The notes: generated by a model not told the origin, from the letters alone. DNA of 27,318 nt from an uncultured Collinsella sp. (GCA_900542635.1 UQOJ01000024.1:1-27318); one strand, 5' to 3'. Positions 1 to 6,965 are shown, numbered from the stretch's first letter. A program made the numbers and translations.

Positions 1-47
1 CTACACCTATTAAGTCGTCGGCAGCGTCAGATGTGTATAAGAGACAG
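1..47 (+). other. Illumina Nextera adapter read-through (non-genomic)
   Basis: Bases 29-47 read AGATGTGTATAAGAGACAG, the Tn5 mosaic end used in Nextera libraries. Bases 15-28 are the Read 1 part of that adapter (TCGTCGGCAGCGTC). Bases 1-6 match the end of the P5 arm, so bases 7-14 (CTATTAAG) sit exactly where the i5 index belongs; from memory this is Nextera XT v2 index S518. The stretch is a library artefact left on the contig end and should be trimmed. Confidence 0.98.
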
Positions 48-291
48 GTACGGAACGGATTCCATTGAGATCCATGCCGACGCTATCAGCTCTAAAGATA
101 CCGTGTTGATTCTGGACGACTTGGTCGCGACGGGCGGAACCGTCGAGGCAACAGGTAAACTGGTGCGAGATATGGGCGCAAAGCTTATCGGTTACGGTTG
201 TATCCTTGAGCTTGCGTTTCTCAACCCGCGCGAGAAGCTCACGCCGTCTGATGACGATGTGGAGCTCTTTAGCCTGGTGACGGTGGACTAG
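48..291 (+). CDS. apt: Adenine phosphoribosyltransferase, 3' fragment
   Basis: This is the C-terminal ~80 residues of APRT, which makes AMP from adenine and PRPP in purine salvage in the cytoplasm. The fragment opens in an EYGTDSIEIH motif typical of APRT. It then carries the PRPP-binding loop VLILDDLVATGGT, with the two acidic residues followed by A-T-G-G-T. Base 48 is the last base of the Glu codon; everything upstream is adapter. The apparent N-terminus MCIRDR, obtained by starting at base 31, is translated adapter and not protein. The stop is TAG at 289-291. The next gene starts 32 bp downstream on the same strand, so the two may be co-transcribed. The upstream half of the gene lies beyond the contig end. 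Confidence 0.93.
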
Positions 292-323
292 CCGTTACCC
301 TTAGTTACTGGAAAGGAAGCTAC

Positions 324-1451
324 ATGCGCACAGCAAACACGCACAAAAACATGGCACGCTGCGCTGCTACGGCAACCCTCGCTTGTGTTTTGGGCTTGGG
401 CCTCGCGGCTCCTGCCTACGCCGATACCGCATCCGACCTTGCCGCTGCTCGTACGAAGCTCGAGCAGATCGGTACCCAAACTCAGCAGATTTACGATGAG
501 CTCGCCACGCAGACGCAGGCGCTCGATCAGACTGCCGGCGAGATCACGCAAAAGCAGCAGGAGATCGCCGATGGTCAGGCTAAGCTCTCAACCTATGTCG
601 CCGGCGAGTACAAAACCGGCGGTCTGAGCCTGCTTCAGGTTCTGACGGGTGTCGATGACCTGAGCGATATGCTCAACCGTCTGTTCTACTACGGCAAAGT
701 TTCCGATAAGCAAGCTCAGACCATTCAAGAGGTCAAGGAGCTTAAGCAGCAGCTCACCGATAAGCAGGCCGAGCAGGAGAAGAACGTCGCCGCCACGCAA
801 AAGAAGGTCGACGAGCTTAACGCCCAGCAGGCTGAAGCCCAGAACGTCGTAAACTCCCTGGATTCGCAGCTGCAGGCCGAGCTTGCCGCCGAGGCCGAGG
901 CCAACGCCGCGCTGCAGGCCGGCATCAACGCCAGCACCGCCGAGAAGGCCACGGTGAGCAACGAGACTGCCGGTACGACCGAGAACACCAACAACGGTGG
1001 CCAGACCAGCAATAACAACAACCAGGGCGGCAACACTCCGGCTCCTACGCCGGCACCTGCTCCGACGCCGCAGCCCTCCACGCCTGCTCCGGCTCCGACG
1101 CCTTCTGCTCCGAGCCAGTCCGTCGACGGCGGTTCTGTTGTCTCGCGTGCATACAGCAAGCTTGGTTGCGCCTATTCCTGGGGCGGAATTGGCCCGAACA
1201 GCTTCGACTGCTCTGGTTTTGTAAGCTATTGCCTTACTGGTCGCTATTGCCACCTGGGCACCACGGGCACCTTTATGGGCTGGACGCGTGTGTCCGATCC
1301 GCAGCCCGGTGACGTTGTAGTCAACTCGTACCACACCGGCATTTACATCGGTGGTGGTCAGATGATTCATGCTTCTGACTACAACACGGGTGTTATCATC
1401 AGCTCCGTTGCCGCCGGCATGAACAACAACTACATTTTCGTGCGCTACTAA
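324..1451 (+). CDS. Secreted NlpC/P60 peptidoglycan endopeptidase with coiled coil
   Basis: This 375-residue protein is a predicted exported cell-wall hydrolase that cuts peptide stems of peptidoglycan, probably during division or growth. It has a signal peptide at 1-33 (Arg/Lys N-region, hydrophobic core, AYA cleavage site). Residues 35 to about 205 are a long Gln/Ala/Glu/Lys-rich coiled coil of the PcsB/CwlO type. Residues about 210-265 form an Asn/Gly- then Pro/Ala/Thr-rich linker. The C-terminal NlpC/P60 domain has the nucleophile Cys296 in FDCSGF, His337 in SYHTGIYIGGG as the likely catalytic histidine, and a further conserved-looking His349. The layout fits a hydrolase whose coiled coil is controlled by a membrane partner such as FtsEX. 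That partner is not in this window, so the link is inferred from PcsB. AGGAAG lies just before the ATG. A strong terminator follows. Confidence 0.93.
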   Translation: MRTANTHKNMARCAATATLACVLGLGLAAPAYADTASDLAAARTKLEQIGTQTQQIYDELATQTQALDQTAGEITQKQQEIADGQAKLSTYVAGEYKTGGLSLLQVLTGVDDLSDMLNRLFYYGKVSDKQAQTIQEVKELKQQLTDKQAEQEKNVAATQKKVDELNAQQAEAQNVVNSLDSQLQAELAAEAEANAALQAGINASTAEKATVSNETAGTTENTNNGGQTSNNNNQGGNTPAPTPAPAPTPQPSTPAPAPTPSAPSQSVDGGSVVSRAYSKLGCAYSWGGIGPNSFDCSGFVSYCLTGRYCHLGTTGTFMGWTRVSDPQPGDVVVNSYHTGIYIGGGQMIHASDYNTGVIISSVAAGMNNNYIFVRY

Positions 1452-1474
1452 GTATTCAGATAAAGCAAACGGAT

Positions 1475-1507
1475 ATGGACCTCGTGGCTTTGAGTCATGG
1501 GGTCCAT
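1475..1507 (+). terminator. Rho-independent terminator after the NlpC/P60 gene
   Basis: A 15-bp stem (1475-1489 with 1493-1507, a few G-U pairs) has a 3-nt loop and is followed by TCTTTTG. It starts 23 bp after the stop codon of the hydrolase gene. Confidence 0.8.
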
Positions 1508-1527
1508 TCTTTTGCCTTTAGTGCAGT

Positions 1528-1558
1528 CCGCTATCTAGTTTTGAATACTAGATAGCGG
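1528..1558. promoter_or_regulatory. Palindromic operator upstream of degV
   Basis: Two perfect 12-bp arms, CCGCTATCTAGT and ACTAGATAGCGG, are separated by the 7-nt spacer TTTGAAT. No T-run follows, so it does not look like a terminator. Its core recurs almost unchanged at 3203-3231 in front of the DUF1836 regulator gene, with the same spacer length. The centre lies about 50 bp upstream of the expected degV transcription start. A protein-binding site is inferred, most likely for the DUF1836 protein. Confidence 0.72.
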
Positions 1559-1580
1559 CCCAATCGGTCTGCAAGATGGC

Positions 1581-1586
1581 TATAAT
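1581..1586 (+). promoter_or_regulatory. -10 element of the degV promoter
   Basis: A consensus TATAAT lies 30 bp before the degV start. No good -35 hexamer is seen at 16-18 bp upstream. That spot abuts the right end of the 1528-1558 palindrome, which fits a promoter that needs or is controlled by a bound regulator. Confidence 0.6.
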
Positions 1587-1615
1587 TGAATGGGAACGAT
1601 TAGAAAGGACCCTCT

Positions 1616-2482
1616 ATGAGCTGGGCACTTATCTCCGATTCAAGCTGCAACCTCCGCGATTGGCAACCGACCGCGCCCCATACCACCTTTGCATTTGCGC
1701 CCCTCAAAATTCGAGTGGGGGAGCATGAATTCGTCGATGACCTTTCGCTCGATGTTCATGAGCTCAACTGCGCTGTTCAGGCGGAGACGAACGCTTCTTC
1801 GAGCGCTTGTCCCAGCGTAGGGGAGTGGGCCGAGCTCTTCAAATTGGCAGACAAGACCATCTGCATGCCGATCTCTGAGGGCGTGTCGGGCAGCTACAAC
1901 GCGGCAGCCACGGCTCGCGATATGGTTCTTGCCGAGGAGCCCGACCGACAGATTCATCTAGTCAATTCACGCGCAGCTGGCGGCAAAATGGACCTCATTT
2001 TCTTGCTGTTCGACCGCTATCTTGCAAGCAATCCGAATGTCTCATTCGAGGATGCTTGCGCATACTTCGATAGCCTTGAACAGAACAGCAAAATCCTCTT
2101 CAGTTTGTGCAATTACGAAAACCTCGCCAAAGCCGGACGTATCCCTAAGGCAGCCGGCGTCATTGCCAACAAGCTCAATATCCGTATTTTGGGCACAGCG
2201 AGTGAGGCCGGTAAAATCGAACTCGTCGGGCACACGCGTGGCGAAAAGAAGATGCTCAACAAGATCATCGACACTATGGAAGCCGAGGGCTTTACGGGCG
2301 GTGAGGTCGTCATAGATCACGTTGAGAACGAAGCTGGAGCCCAGGCGCTCACTGACCGCATAGTCGAGCATTGGCCCGGCTCCAAGACCATCATCATGCC
2401 CTGCAACGGCCTGGATTCCTATTACGCCGAGATGCACGGCCTCATCATCGGCTACGGCATGGGCGTAGCTTCGGGCAAATAA
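1616..2482 (+). CDS. degV: DegV family fatty-acid-binding protein
   Basis: This 288-residue protein has the usual length of a DegV/FakB protein. These cytoplasmic proteins bind a single fatty acid and can present it to a kinase (FakA) for phosphorylation before use in phospholipids. Visible family marks are the N-terminal SDSSCNL turn (residues 7-13), the FVDDLSLDVHEL segment, SSACPSVGEWAELF in place of the usual T-S-Q-P-S-x-G-E, and the I-S-x-G-x-S-G-S-Y motif in the middle. The C-terminus ends in a glycine-rich GLIIGYGMGV. The start is supported by AGAAAGGA six bases upstream. No FakA-like kinase is in the window, so the substrate and partner are inferred. The gene has a TATAAT box and a palindromic operator upstream. 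It is convergent with the DUF1836 gene and shares a terminator with it. Confidence 0.93.
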   Translation: MSWALISDSSCNLRDWQPTAPHTTFAFAPLKIRVGEHEFVDDLSLDVHELNCAVQAETNASSSACPSVGEWAELFKLADKTICMPISEGVSGSYNAAATARDMVLAEEPDRQIHLVNSRAAGGKMDLIFLLFDRYLASNPNVSFEDACAYFDSLEQNSKILFSLCNYENLAKAGRIPKAAGVIANKLNIRILGTASEAGKIELVGHTRGEKKMLNKIIDTMEAEGFTGGEVVIDHVENEAGAQALTDRIVEHWPGSKTIIMPCNGLDSYYAEMHGLIIGYGMGVASGK

Positions 2483-2501
2483 AGTCCAACCAAGCAAAAA
2501 T

Positions 2502-2543
2502 ACGGGCGGGACAAAGCGACAGATGGCTCTTTGTCCCGCCCGT
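2502..2543. terminator. Bidirectional terminator between degV and the DUF1836 gene
   Basis: A perfect 15-bp GC-rich stem (2502-2516 with 2529-2543) has a 12-nt loop. On the plus strand it runs into TTTTATA; on the minus strand it runs into ATTTTTGC. It therefore ends both convergent genes. Confidence 0.92.
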
Positions 2544-2555
2544 TTTATACGTCGG

Positions 2556-3167
2556 CTAGCTATTAAACCCGTTGAACTTGAGATAGCTCATCAAGTAAGC
2601 CTTCGAAACGAAGGACGATACCGCGCTACGCACAAGCAGCGACTCACGCGTTACCTGATGCGCCGTATCGGGCACGGGAGTCTGCTCGACGGAAAACGCC
2701 GCACGAATCGATGCCTCGAGCTGATCGACCACATAATCAAAGGCCGTCGGGGCATCGTAGCTCAAACGCTGAATGTTAAAGAGTGCCTGCACCGCAGCAA
2801 TAGGTAGCACCTGCTTAAAGATGCAGATAGCGATCAGGCGGGCAATCTGCTCGCGGCCATATTGCTTTTTGACCGGAGCAGGCACTAGGCCGACCTTTAC
2901 GTAGTTATTGATCATCGATGGCGTAATGATAGGCTGCTCAACGCAAATGGACAGCGGCTCCATCCAAAGCGCAACATACTCAATAACCTGGTCGCGGTAG
3001 AGTGTCACATTGGGCAACTGGTCATAGCGCGGCAGACTCAACGTATTGAGTTTGCGCACGATATCGGACTGAATAAATGCATCGGGCAGCACAGTGGGCT
3101 GAATATCCTCAGGCTTAATGCTGACCGACGAATCGGACATCGGGATAACGCGTTTGGCGTGGTTCAT
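2556..3167 (-). CDS. DUF1836 protein, putative MerR-like transcription regulator
   Basis: This 203-residue protein of the DUF1836 family is thought to carry a MerR-like winged helix. The family core is at about residues 52-121: LPNVTLYRDQVIEYV, then MINNYVKVGLVPAPVKKQYG (helix-turn-helix-like region with a basic wing), then a hydrophobic helix ending in IFKQVL. The molecular function of the family is not established. The start is set by GGAGG six bases upstream of the ATG at 3167; a second Met at codon 10 is a weaker option. The gene is convergent with degV. The palindrome at 3203-3231 sits against its likely -10 box and is nearly identical to the one upstream of degV. I infer that this protein controls itself and degV. 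The effector could be a lipid, but nothing in the sequence shows this. Confidence 0.88.
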   Translation of the reverse strand: MNHAKRVIPMSDSSVSIKPEDIQPTVLPDAFIQSDIVRKLNTLSLPRYDQLPNVTLYRDQVIEYVALWMEPLSICVEQPIITPSMINNYVKVGLVPAPVKKQYGREQIARLIAICIFKQVLPIAAVQALFNIQRLSYDAPTAFDYVVDQLEASIRAAFSVEQTPVPDTAHQVTRESLLVRSAVSSFVSKAYLMSYLKFNGFNS

Positions 3168-3191
3168 AAGGATCCTCCGTTCATTAGCTAT

Positions 3192-3202
3192 ATTGTATTC
3201 TA
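3192..3202 (-). promoter_or_regulatory. Likely -10 region of the DUF1836 gene
   Basis: Two overlapping -10-like hexamers are read on the minus strand: TAGAAT (3202-3197) and TACAAT (3197-3192). They lie directly downstream of the palindrome at 3203-3231, which would cover the -35 region. I could not choose between the two. Confidence 0.5.
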
Positions 3203-3231
3203 GGTTATCTAGTTTTGCATACTATATAACC
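3203..3231. promoter_or_regulatory. Palindromic operator upstream of the DUF1836 gene
   Basis: The arms GGTTATCTAGT and ACTATATAACC (11 bp, one mismatch) flank the 7-nt spacer TTTGCAT. The core TATCTAGTTTTG-x-ATACTA-x-ATA matches the degV site at 21 of 23 positions, while the outer arm bases differ yet stay complementary. It overlaps the expected -35 region, as an autorepression site would. Confidence 0.72.
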
Positions 3232-3239
3232 GGAAAGTA

Positions 3240-3281
3240 AAAGTGGTTGGACAGCACATTGATACACCGTCCAACCACTTT
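3240..3281 (-). terminator. Terminator of trxB
   Basis: A perfect 12-bp stem (3241-3252 with 3269-3280, plus an A-T pair outside) has a 16-nt loop. Read on the minus strand it is followed by TTTTACTTT. It lies about 40 bp after the trxB stop. Confidence 0.85.
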
Positions 3282-3321
3282 GTTAAAAGACAACAACCTT
3301 ACATAAGATATATTATCGTAC

Positions 3322-4260
3322 TTATCTACGGAGAAACGTGTATGCGCTCGTTGCTGCTATGGCTCCGTCCGAAACAGCGGTCACAACCTGGCGTAAACGT
3401 TTGGAACGGATATCGCCAGCGGCAAATAGACCTGGCGTGCGGGTCGCCATGGATTCATCAGTCAGAATGCCGCCATCAGTCGCCAGATCGACTAGATGCT
3501 CAACAAGCTCGGTATGGGGCTGCGTTCCGGTAAAGACAAAGATGCCAAACGAGCCGGGCTCAAATGACTCGGTATGAGTCTCGCCGGATGCATTGCCCTT
3601 AAAGGTAATCGTCGTTGGCATGGCTTCGCCCGATAGCTCCACAATACTAGTTTGGTACCTAACTGTAATATTGTCCTTTGCGAGTACTTTCTGAACAACA
3701 CCATCGGGCGCACGGAACTGGTCGCGGCGCAGCACGATGGTCACACTGCTGGCAATGTCGGACAGGAACAGCGCCTCTTCGCATGCCGAATTGCCACCAC
3801 CGATTACAAAAACCTGCTTGCCGCGGAAAAACATGCCGTCACATGTTGCGCAATATGAAACGCCACGACCGCGATACGTATCCTCGCCTGCGAAACCTGC
3901 CGGACGCGGCGTGGCACCCATGCAAGCGATAACGCTCGAGGCCAGCGTATCGCCCATATCGTGATGCACCGTAAACAACGCTGCATCGGCATCGTAATCG
4001 ATACCCGTAACCATGCTCCATGTAACCTGTGCTCCCAGGCCCTCTGCATGTTGTTGAAAACGCTCACCGAGTTCGGCGCCACTCAAGAGCGGAATGCCCG
4101 GATAATTCTCGACCTCACTGGTTGTGGCGATCTGTCCTCCCGGCATGCCCTGTTCAATCACGGTCGTCGTTAGGTTGGCGCGCGCCGCGTAAATGGCTGC
4201 AGCATAGCCCGCAGGGCCGCCACCGATAATCGCAACATCGATCGGCTGATGGGTAGTCAT
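3322..4260 (-). CDS. trxB: Thioredoxin reductase
   Basis: This FAD/NADPH flavoprotein reduces thioredoxin in the cytoplasm. With the chosen start it has 312 residues, the normal length. The FAD-binding GGGPAG is at 13-18, the redox-active pair is Cys137-Ala-Thr-Cys140 followed by DG, the NADPH fold is GGGNSACEEA at about 154-163, and the second FAD motif GLFAAGDIR is near the C-terminus. The ATG at 4260 is preceded by AGGAGGT at six bases. The frame is open to 4335, but that longer form has no ribosome site and would run into the leader of the divergent glycosyltransferase gene. No thioredoxin gene is nearby. The gene appears monocistronic, with its own terminator. Confidence 0.96.
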   Translation of the reverse strand: MTTHQPIDVAIIGGGPAGYAAAIYAARANLTTTVIEQGMPGGQIATTSEVENYPGIPLLSGAELGERFQQHAEGLGAQVTWSMVTGIDYDADAALFTVHHDMGDTLASSVIACMGATPRPAGFAGEDTYRGRGVSYCATCDGMFFRGKQVFVIGGGNSACEEALFLSDIASSVTIVLRRDQFRAPDGVVQKVLAKDNITVRYQTSIVELSGEAMPTTITFKGNASGETHTESFEPGSFGIFVFTGTQPHTELVEHLVDLATDGGILTDESMATRTPGLFAAGDIRSKRLRQVVTAVSDGAIAATSAYTFLRR

Positions 4261-4377
4261 GAAGAGACCTCCTGTCGAAAGATTGGCGTTCTTTGCGCTC
4301 ATACCCAAATTTAGGCAAACGTGACACTCATGCACTACAATGATAAATCGCGTAACAAAGCTGAAGGGGAGTTATCG

Positions 4378-5679
4378 ATGGATCAAACGCAGACGAGCAA
4401 TAGCGCTCCCCTGCCCATGCAAGCCACTCCCCAACCGGAGCAAATGACCGTTTCACCTGCACAAAAACCCCTAGTAACCATTGTGCACGCATCGGTTGGA
4501 TCGGGCCACAAAGCCGCCGCTAACGCGATTGCACAAGCATTTGATCTTATCCGCGGCACCAGCGGCATCCCTGAGGATATTGAAATTGAAGTGCTCGATA
4601 TCCTTGATTTTGGACGTATTAAATTCGACGGCAATAAGACCGCGGCTTCTTTTACGGGAGCCACGCGCCCCATTTACGACCTGACCTGGCGATATACGCT
4701 TACGGGACATCTTCTCTGGGGTGGCGGCACGGCATGGTCGCGTATTATGTTCCCCGCCTTCAACGATTATGTCCGCACCCGCAGGCCCATGGCCGTGGTT
4801 GCAACACACATTACGGCAGCCAATGTTGCTGTGGGCGCCCGCGTCATCACGGGTATCGATTACCCGGTCATCTGCGTACCAACAGACTATGAAGTCGAAG
4901 GCTTTTGGCCCCACAAGGACACCGACCTGTTCTGCGTAGCCAACGAATTTATGGCCGAGACACTTCGCCCCCGTAAGGTTCCCGAGACCAAAATCCGCAT
5001 TACAGGCATCCCCATTCGCGCCGGGTTTGATACGAACTACAATCGCGAGGAAGAACTCGAAAAGTTCAATCTCCCCGCTGACAAGACCGTTGTGTTGGTG
5101 ATGGCCGGTGCCAGTTTGCCTCAACCGTACGTTCGCTTTCGCGCGGAGATGGACCGCACACTCCCCTTCCTGCGCAGCTTCGAGGACATGCACTTTGTCT
5201 TTTTGCCGGGCAAGGATGAGGAATACGCCACCCGCCTCAAGACGCTCTTCGACGCCATGAAGCTCGAAAACGTCACGGTTCTGGACTACGTGGACGACAT
5301 GGCGGCCCTCATGCACGGCTGCGACCTGGCAATCCTCAAATCGGGCGGGCTCACCGTCACCGAGTGCCTGTGCGCTCATCTGCCGATGATCCTGCTGGGC
5401 AAATCATATGGTCAAGAAAAGGCCAACACCACCATGCTCACCGGAATGGGCGCCAGCATGCATGTCACCACCGCACGAGAACTCATCGTAACCCTGCGCC
5501 ATCTGCACGATCATCCCGAATCACTCAAAGCCCTACTCATCAACGGCGAAGTACTACGCCGCCCCCACGCAGCCGAAGATATAGCCATCGCAACCATGGA
5601 GCTCGTAGGCAAACCCCAAAAGCGCAAACGAGCCTTCTGCCGCTTCTACTGGGGCGGAAAACCCGCGCATATCCGCTAG
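4378..5679 (+). CDS. MGDG-synthase/UgtP-type glycosyltransferase (diacylglycerol glycosyltransferase)
   Basis: This 433-residue GT28-type enzyme probably moves a sugar from a UDP-sugar onto diacylglycerol at the inner face of the membrane, making glycolipids or lipoteichoic-acid anchors. After a 30-residue Pro/Gln-rich leader it has the MGDG-synthase signature VHASVGSGHKAAANAI (about 36-51), the family's acceptor-side domain, and the MurG-like donor domain. In the donor domain, VLVMAGAS opens the Rossmann fold and LKSGGLTVTE at about 320-329 binds the nucleotide sugar. The start follows GAAGGGGAG by six bases; an upstream in-frame GTG at 4321 has no such site. A TACAAT box at 4336-4341 may be its -10. 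The gene is divergent from trxB. The exact sugar and the number of sugars added cannot be read from the sequence. Confidence 0.88.
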   Translation: MDQTQTSNSAPLPMQATPQPEQMTVSPAQKPLVTIVHASVGSGHKAAANAIAQAFDLIRGTSGIPEDIEIEVLDILDFGRIKFDGNKTAASFTGATRPIYDLTWRYTLTGHLLWGGGTAWSRIMFPAFNDYVRTRRPMAVVATHITAANVAVGARVITGIDYPVICVPTDYEVEGFWPHKDTDLFCVANEFMAETLRPRKVPETKIRITGIPIRAGFDTNYNREEELEKFNLPADKTVVLVMAGASLPQPYVRFRAEMDRTLPFLRSFEDMHFVFLPGKDEEYATRLKTLFDAMKLENVTVLDYVDDMAALMHGCDLAILKSGGLTVTECLCAHLPMILLGKSYGQEKANTTMLTGMGASMHVTTARELIVTLRHLHDHPESLKALLINGEVLRRPHAAEDIAIATMELVGKPQKRKRAFCRFYWGGKPAHIR

Positions 5680-5692
5680 CATTGGACTGTCC

Positions 5693-5796
5693 GCTTACCT
5701 GTGGGAGGCCCCTATATATCATCCCATGCTCAAACATTCTCGCTGCGCTGCGAAACTGCGCGTGGGACGATATATAGGGGCCTCCCACAGGTAAGC
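5693..5796. repeat. Long palindromic repeat, copy A
   Basis: A hairpin with 36-nt arms (5693-5728 and 5761-5796; one A-C mismatch and one T-G wobble) encloses a loop that holds CTCAAACATTCTCGCTGCG. The whole core also occurs, inverted, in copy B at 5955-6057. It begins 13 bp after the glycosyltransferase stop. No open frame of note lies in it. Confidence 0.85.
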
Positions 5797-5821
5797 TGCG
5801 TTAACGTACTAGCGGCTATAC

Positions 5822-5845
5822 CAGATTCCCCACCAGTAGAATCTG
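5822..5845. repeat. Small inverted repeat in the 5680-6073 gap
   Basis: CAGATTC and GAATCTG (7 bp, perfect) are separated by 10 nt. It is a weak hairpin of unknown use, and the run of As after it on the plus strand does not make a terminator in that direction. Confidence 0.4.
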
Positions 5846-5872
5846 AAAAGGGAAACCAGAAAATATAAATAC

Positions 5873-5921
5873 AGTAAGTCGATGCGACAAAGGAGGCGTC
5901 CCTTTATCGCATCGACTTACT
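5873..5921. terminator. Hairpin, possible terminator for dut or the glycosyltransferase gene
   Basis: A 15-bp perfect stem (5873-5887 with 5907-5921) continues, after one mismatch, for 5 bp more with a 7-nt loop, giving about 21 bp in all. On the minus strand it is followed by GTATTTATATTTTC, which is T-rich, so it best suits transcripts coming from dut. It lies midway between the two long palindromes. Confidence 0.55.
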
Positions 5922-5954
5922 AGAAAAGTAAATATTGTTTCAAGCGAGTAGCCG

Positions 5955-6057
5955 CCCGCCCGGGGCTTACCTATATCGTTCCACGCGCAGTTTCGCAGCG
6001 AGCGAAGCGACGCGAGAATGTTTGAGCATGGAATGATATAGGTAAGCCCCGGGCGGG
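5955..6057. repeat. Long palindromic repeat, copy B
   Basis: The arms 5955-5985 and 6027-6057 (31 nt, two non-Watson-Crick positions) enclose a loop holding GCAGTTTCGCAGCG and GAGAATGTTTGAGCATGG. Its core aligns with the reverse complement of copy A. The outer arms differ: CCCGCCCGGGG here, against a GTGGGAGGCCC insert in A. It lies 16 bp after the dut stop, so each copy caps the 3' end of one of two convergent genes. Confidence 0.85.
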
Positions 6058-6073
6058 AGGGATACGAGTACCC

Positions 6074-6517
6074 CTAGGCGACGCCGCTGGAGCCGAAGCC
6101 TCCGTTGCCTCGGTCGGTTTTGTCTAGTTCGTCTACCTCTATGAGGTTGACCGTGGGGACTTCTTGGATGACGAGTTGGGCTATGCGGTCGCCTTTGTTG
6201 ATTTGGATGTTGTTGGAGGGGTCCAGGTTGATGAGGATAACCTTGAGTTCTCCTCGGTAGTGGGCGTCGATGAGGCCCGGCGTGTTAACTATAGACAGGC
6301 CCTGCTTGATGGCCAAGCCGCTGCGGGGCTGGACGAAGCCGGCGTAGCCATCGGGCAAGGCGATGGCCAGCCCAGTAGAGACCAGACGACGTTCGAAGGG
6401 CTTCAGGACGCAGTCCTCGTTGGAGCGCAAATCCAAGCCGGCATCGGTGGGATGGGCGTATTTGGGAAGCTCGACGGTGGGGTCGAGACGCTTTATGTTG
6501 ACGGTAATGTTGGACAT
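6074..6517 (-). CDS. dut: dUTP diphosphatase (dUTPase)
   Basis: This 147-residue trimeric dUTPase cleaves dUTP to dUMP and pyrophosphate, keeping uracil out of DNA and feeding dTMP synthesis. All five family motifs are present: TDAGLDL (24-30), PRSGLA (64-69), NTPGLIDAHYRGEL (78-91), GDRIAQLV (109-116) and the flexible C-terminal RGNGGFGSSG (136-145). It starts 4 bp after the nrdR stop. Its ribosome site (TAAGGTGAT) overlaps that stop, so the two are translated from one mRNA. The pairing with nrdR is sensible because both control the dNTP pool. Confidence 0.96.
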   Translation of the reverse strand: MSNITVNIKRLDPTVELPKYAHPTDAGLDLRSNEDCVLKPFERRLVSTGLAIALPDGYAGFVQPRSGLAIKQGLSIVNTPGLIDAHYRGELKVILINLDPSNNIQINKGDRIAQLVIQEVPTVNLIEVDELDKTDRGNGGFGSSGVA

Positions 6518-6521
6518 GGAA

Positions 6522-6965
6522 TCACCTTAGCTTGTCGAGCTCTTGCAGAAACTCATCGACGTCTTTGAAATCGCGGTAGACCGAGGCAAAGCGGATGTAC
6601 GCCACCTTGTCGATCTTGGCCAAGCGCTTGAGCACCATGTCACCCAACTCATGCGACGTGACGGCCGTCAGCGTGCGAGAGCGCAGCTCGACCTCGATGT
6701 CGTCGATAATCTCATTGAGCTTCTTAGTGTCGATATCGCGCTTGATGGTGGCGCGCATCAAGCCGACGAGCAGCTTATTGCGATCGAACCGCTGCTTGGT
6801 TCCGTCTGACTTAATGACCTCGATTGGGTCTTCGCATCGCTCAAACGTTGTAAAGCGATAGTTACACGAGCAACATTCGCGACGGCGCTTAATGGTGTTA
6901 TTTGACTCCTGCATACGAGAATCAACGACGCGGGTATGTGCCTTGCCGCATTTGGGACAGCGCAT
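6522..6965 (-). CDS. nrdR: Transcriptional repressor NrdR
   Basis: This 147-residue repressor of ribonucleotide reductase genes senses ATP/dATP. A zinc ribbon at the N-terminus has Cys3, Cys6, Cys31 and Cys34. An ATP-cone follows from about residue 48 (IEVIKSDGTKQRFDRNKL onward), and YIRFASVYRDFKDVDEF is typical of the C-terminus. AGGAGG lies just upstream of the ATG. The start codon is inside the right arm of a perfect 12-bp inverted repeat (6960-6971 with 6992-7003), so translation may be governed by mRNA folding. The target nrd genes are not in the window, and I found no clear NrdR box in front of nrdR itself. Confidence 0.97.
   Translation of the reverse strand: MRCPKCGKAHTRVVDSRMQESNNTIKRRRECCSCNYRFTTFERCEDPIEVIKSDGTKQRFDRNKLLVGLMRATIKRDIDTKKLNEIIDDIEVELRSRTLTAVTSHELGDMVLKRLAKIDKVAYIRFASVYRDFKDVDEFLQELDKLR

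Noticed and set aside
588..1370. Minus-strand open frame of 260 codons opposite the NlpC/P60 gene
   Set aside because: The composition (Arg/Leu/Gly/Val repeats) follows from the repeats of the real gene on the other strand.
1528..1558. Terminator reading of the palindrome before degV
   Set aside because: No T-run on either side, a strong terminator already lies at 1475-1507, and the same element recurs before the DUF1836 gene where termination makes no sense.
4261..4335. Upstream extension of trxB (25 codons)
   Set aside because: No ribosome site; it would overlap the leader of the divergent glycosyltransferase gene. The start at 4260 has AGGAGGT at ideal spacing and gives normal length.
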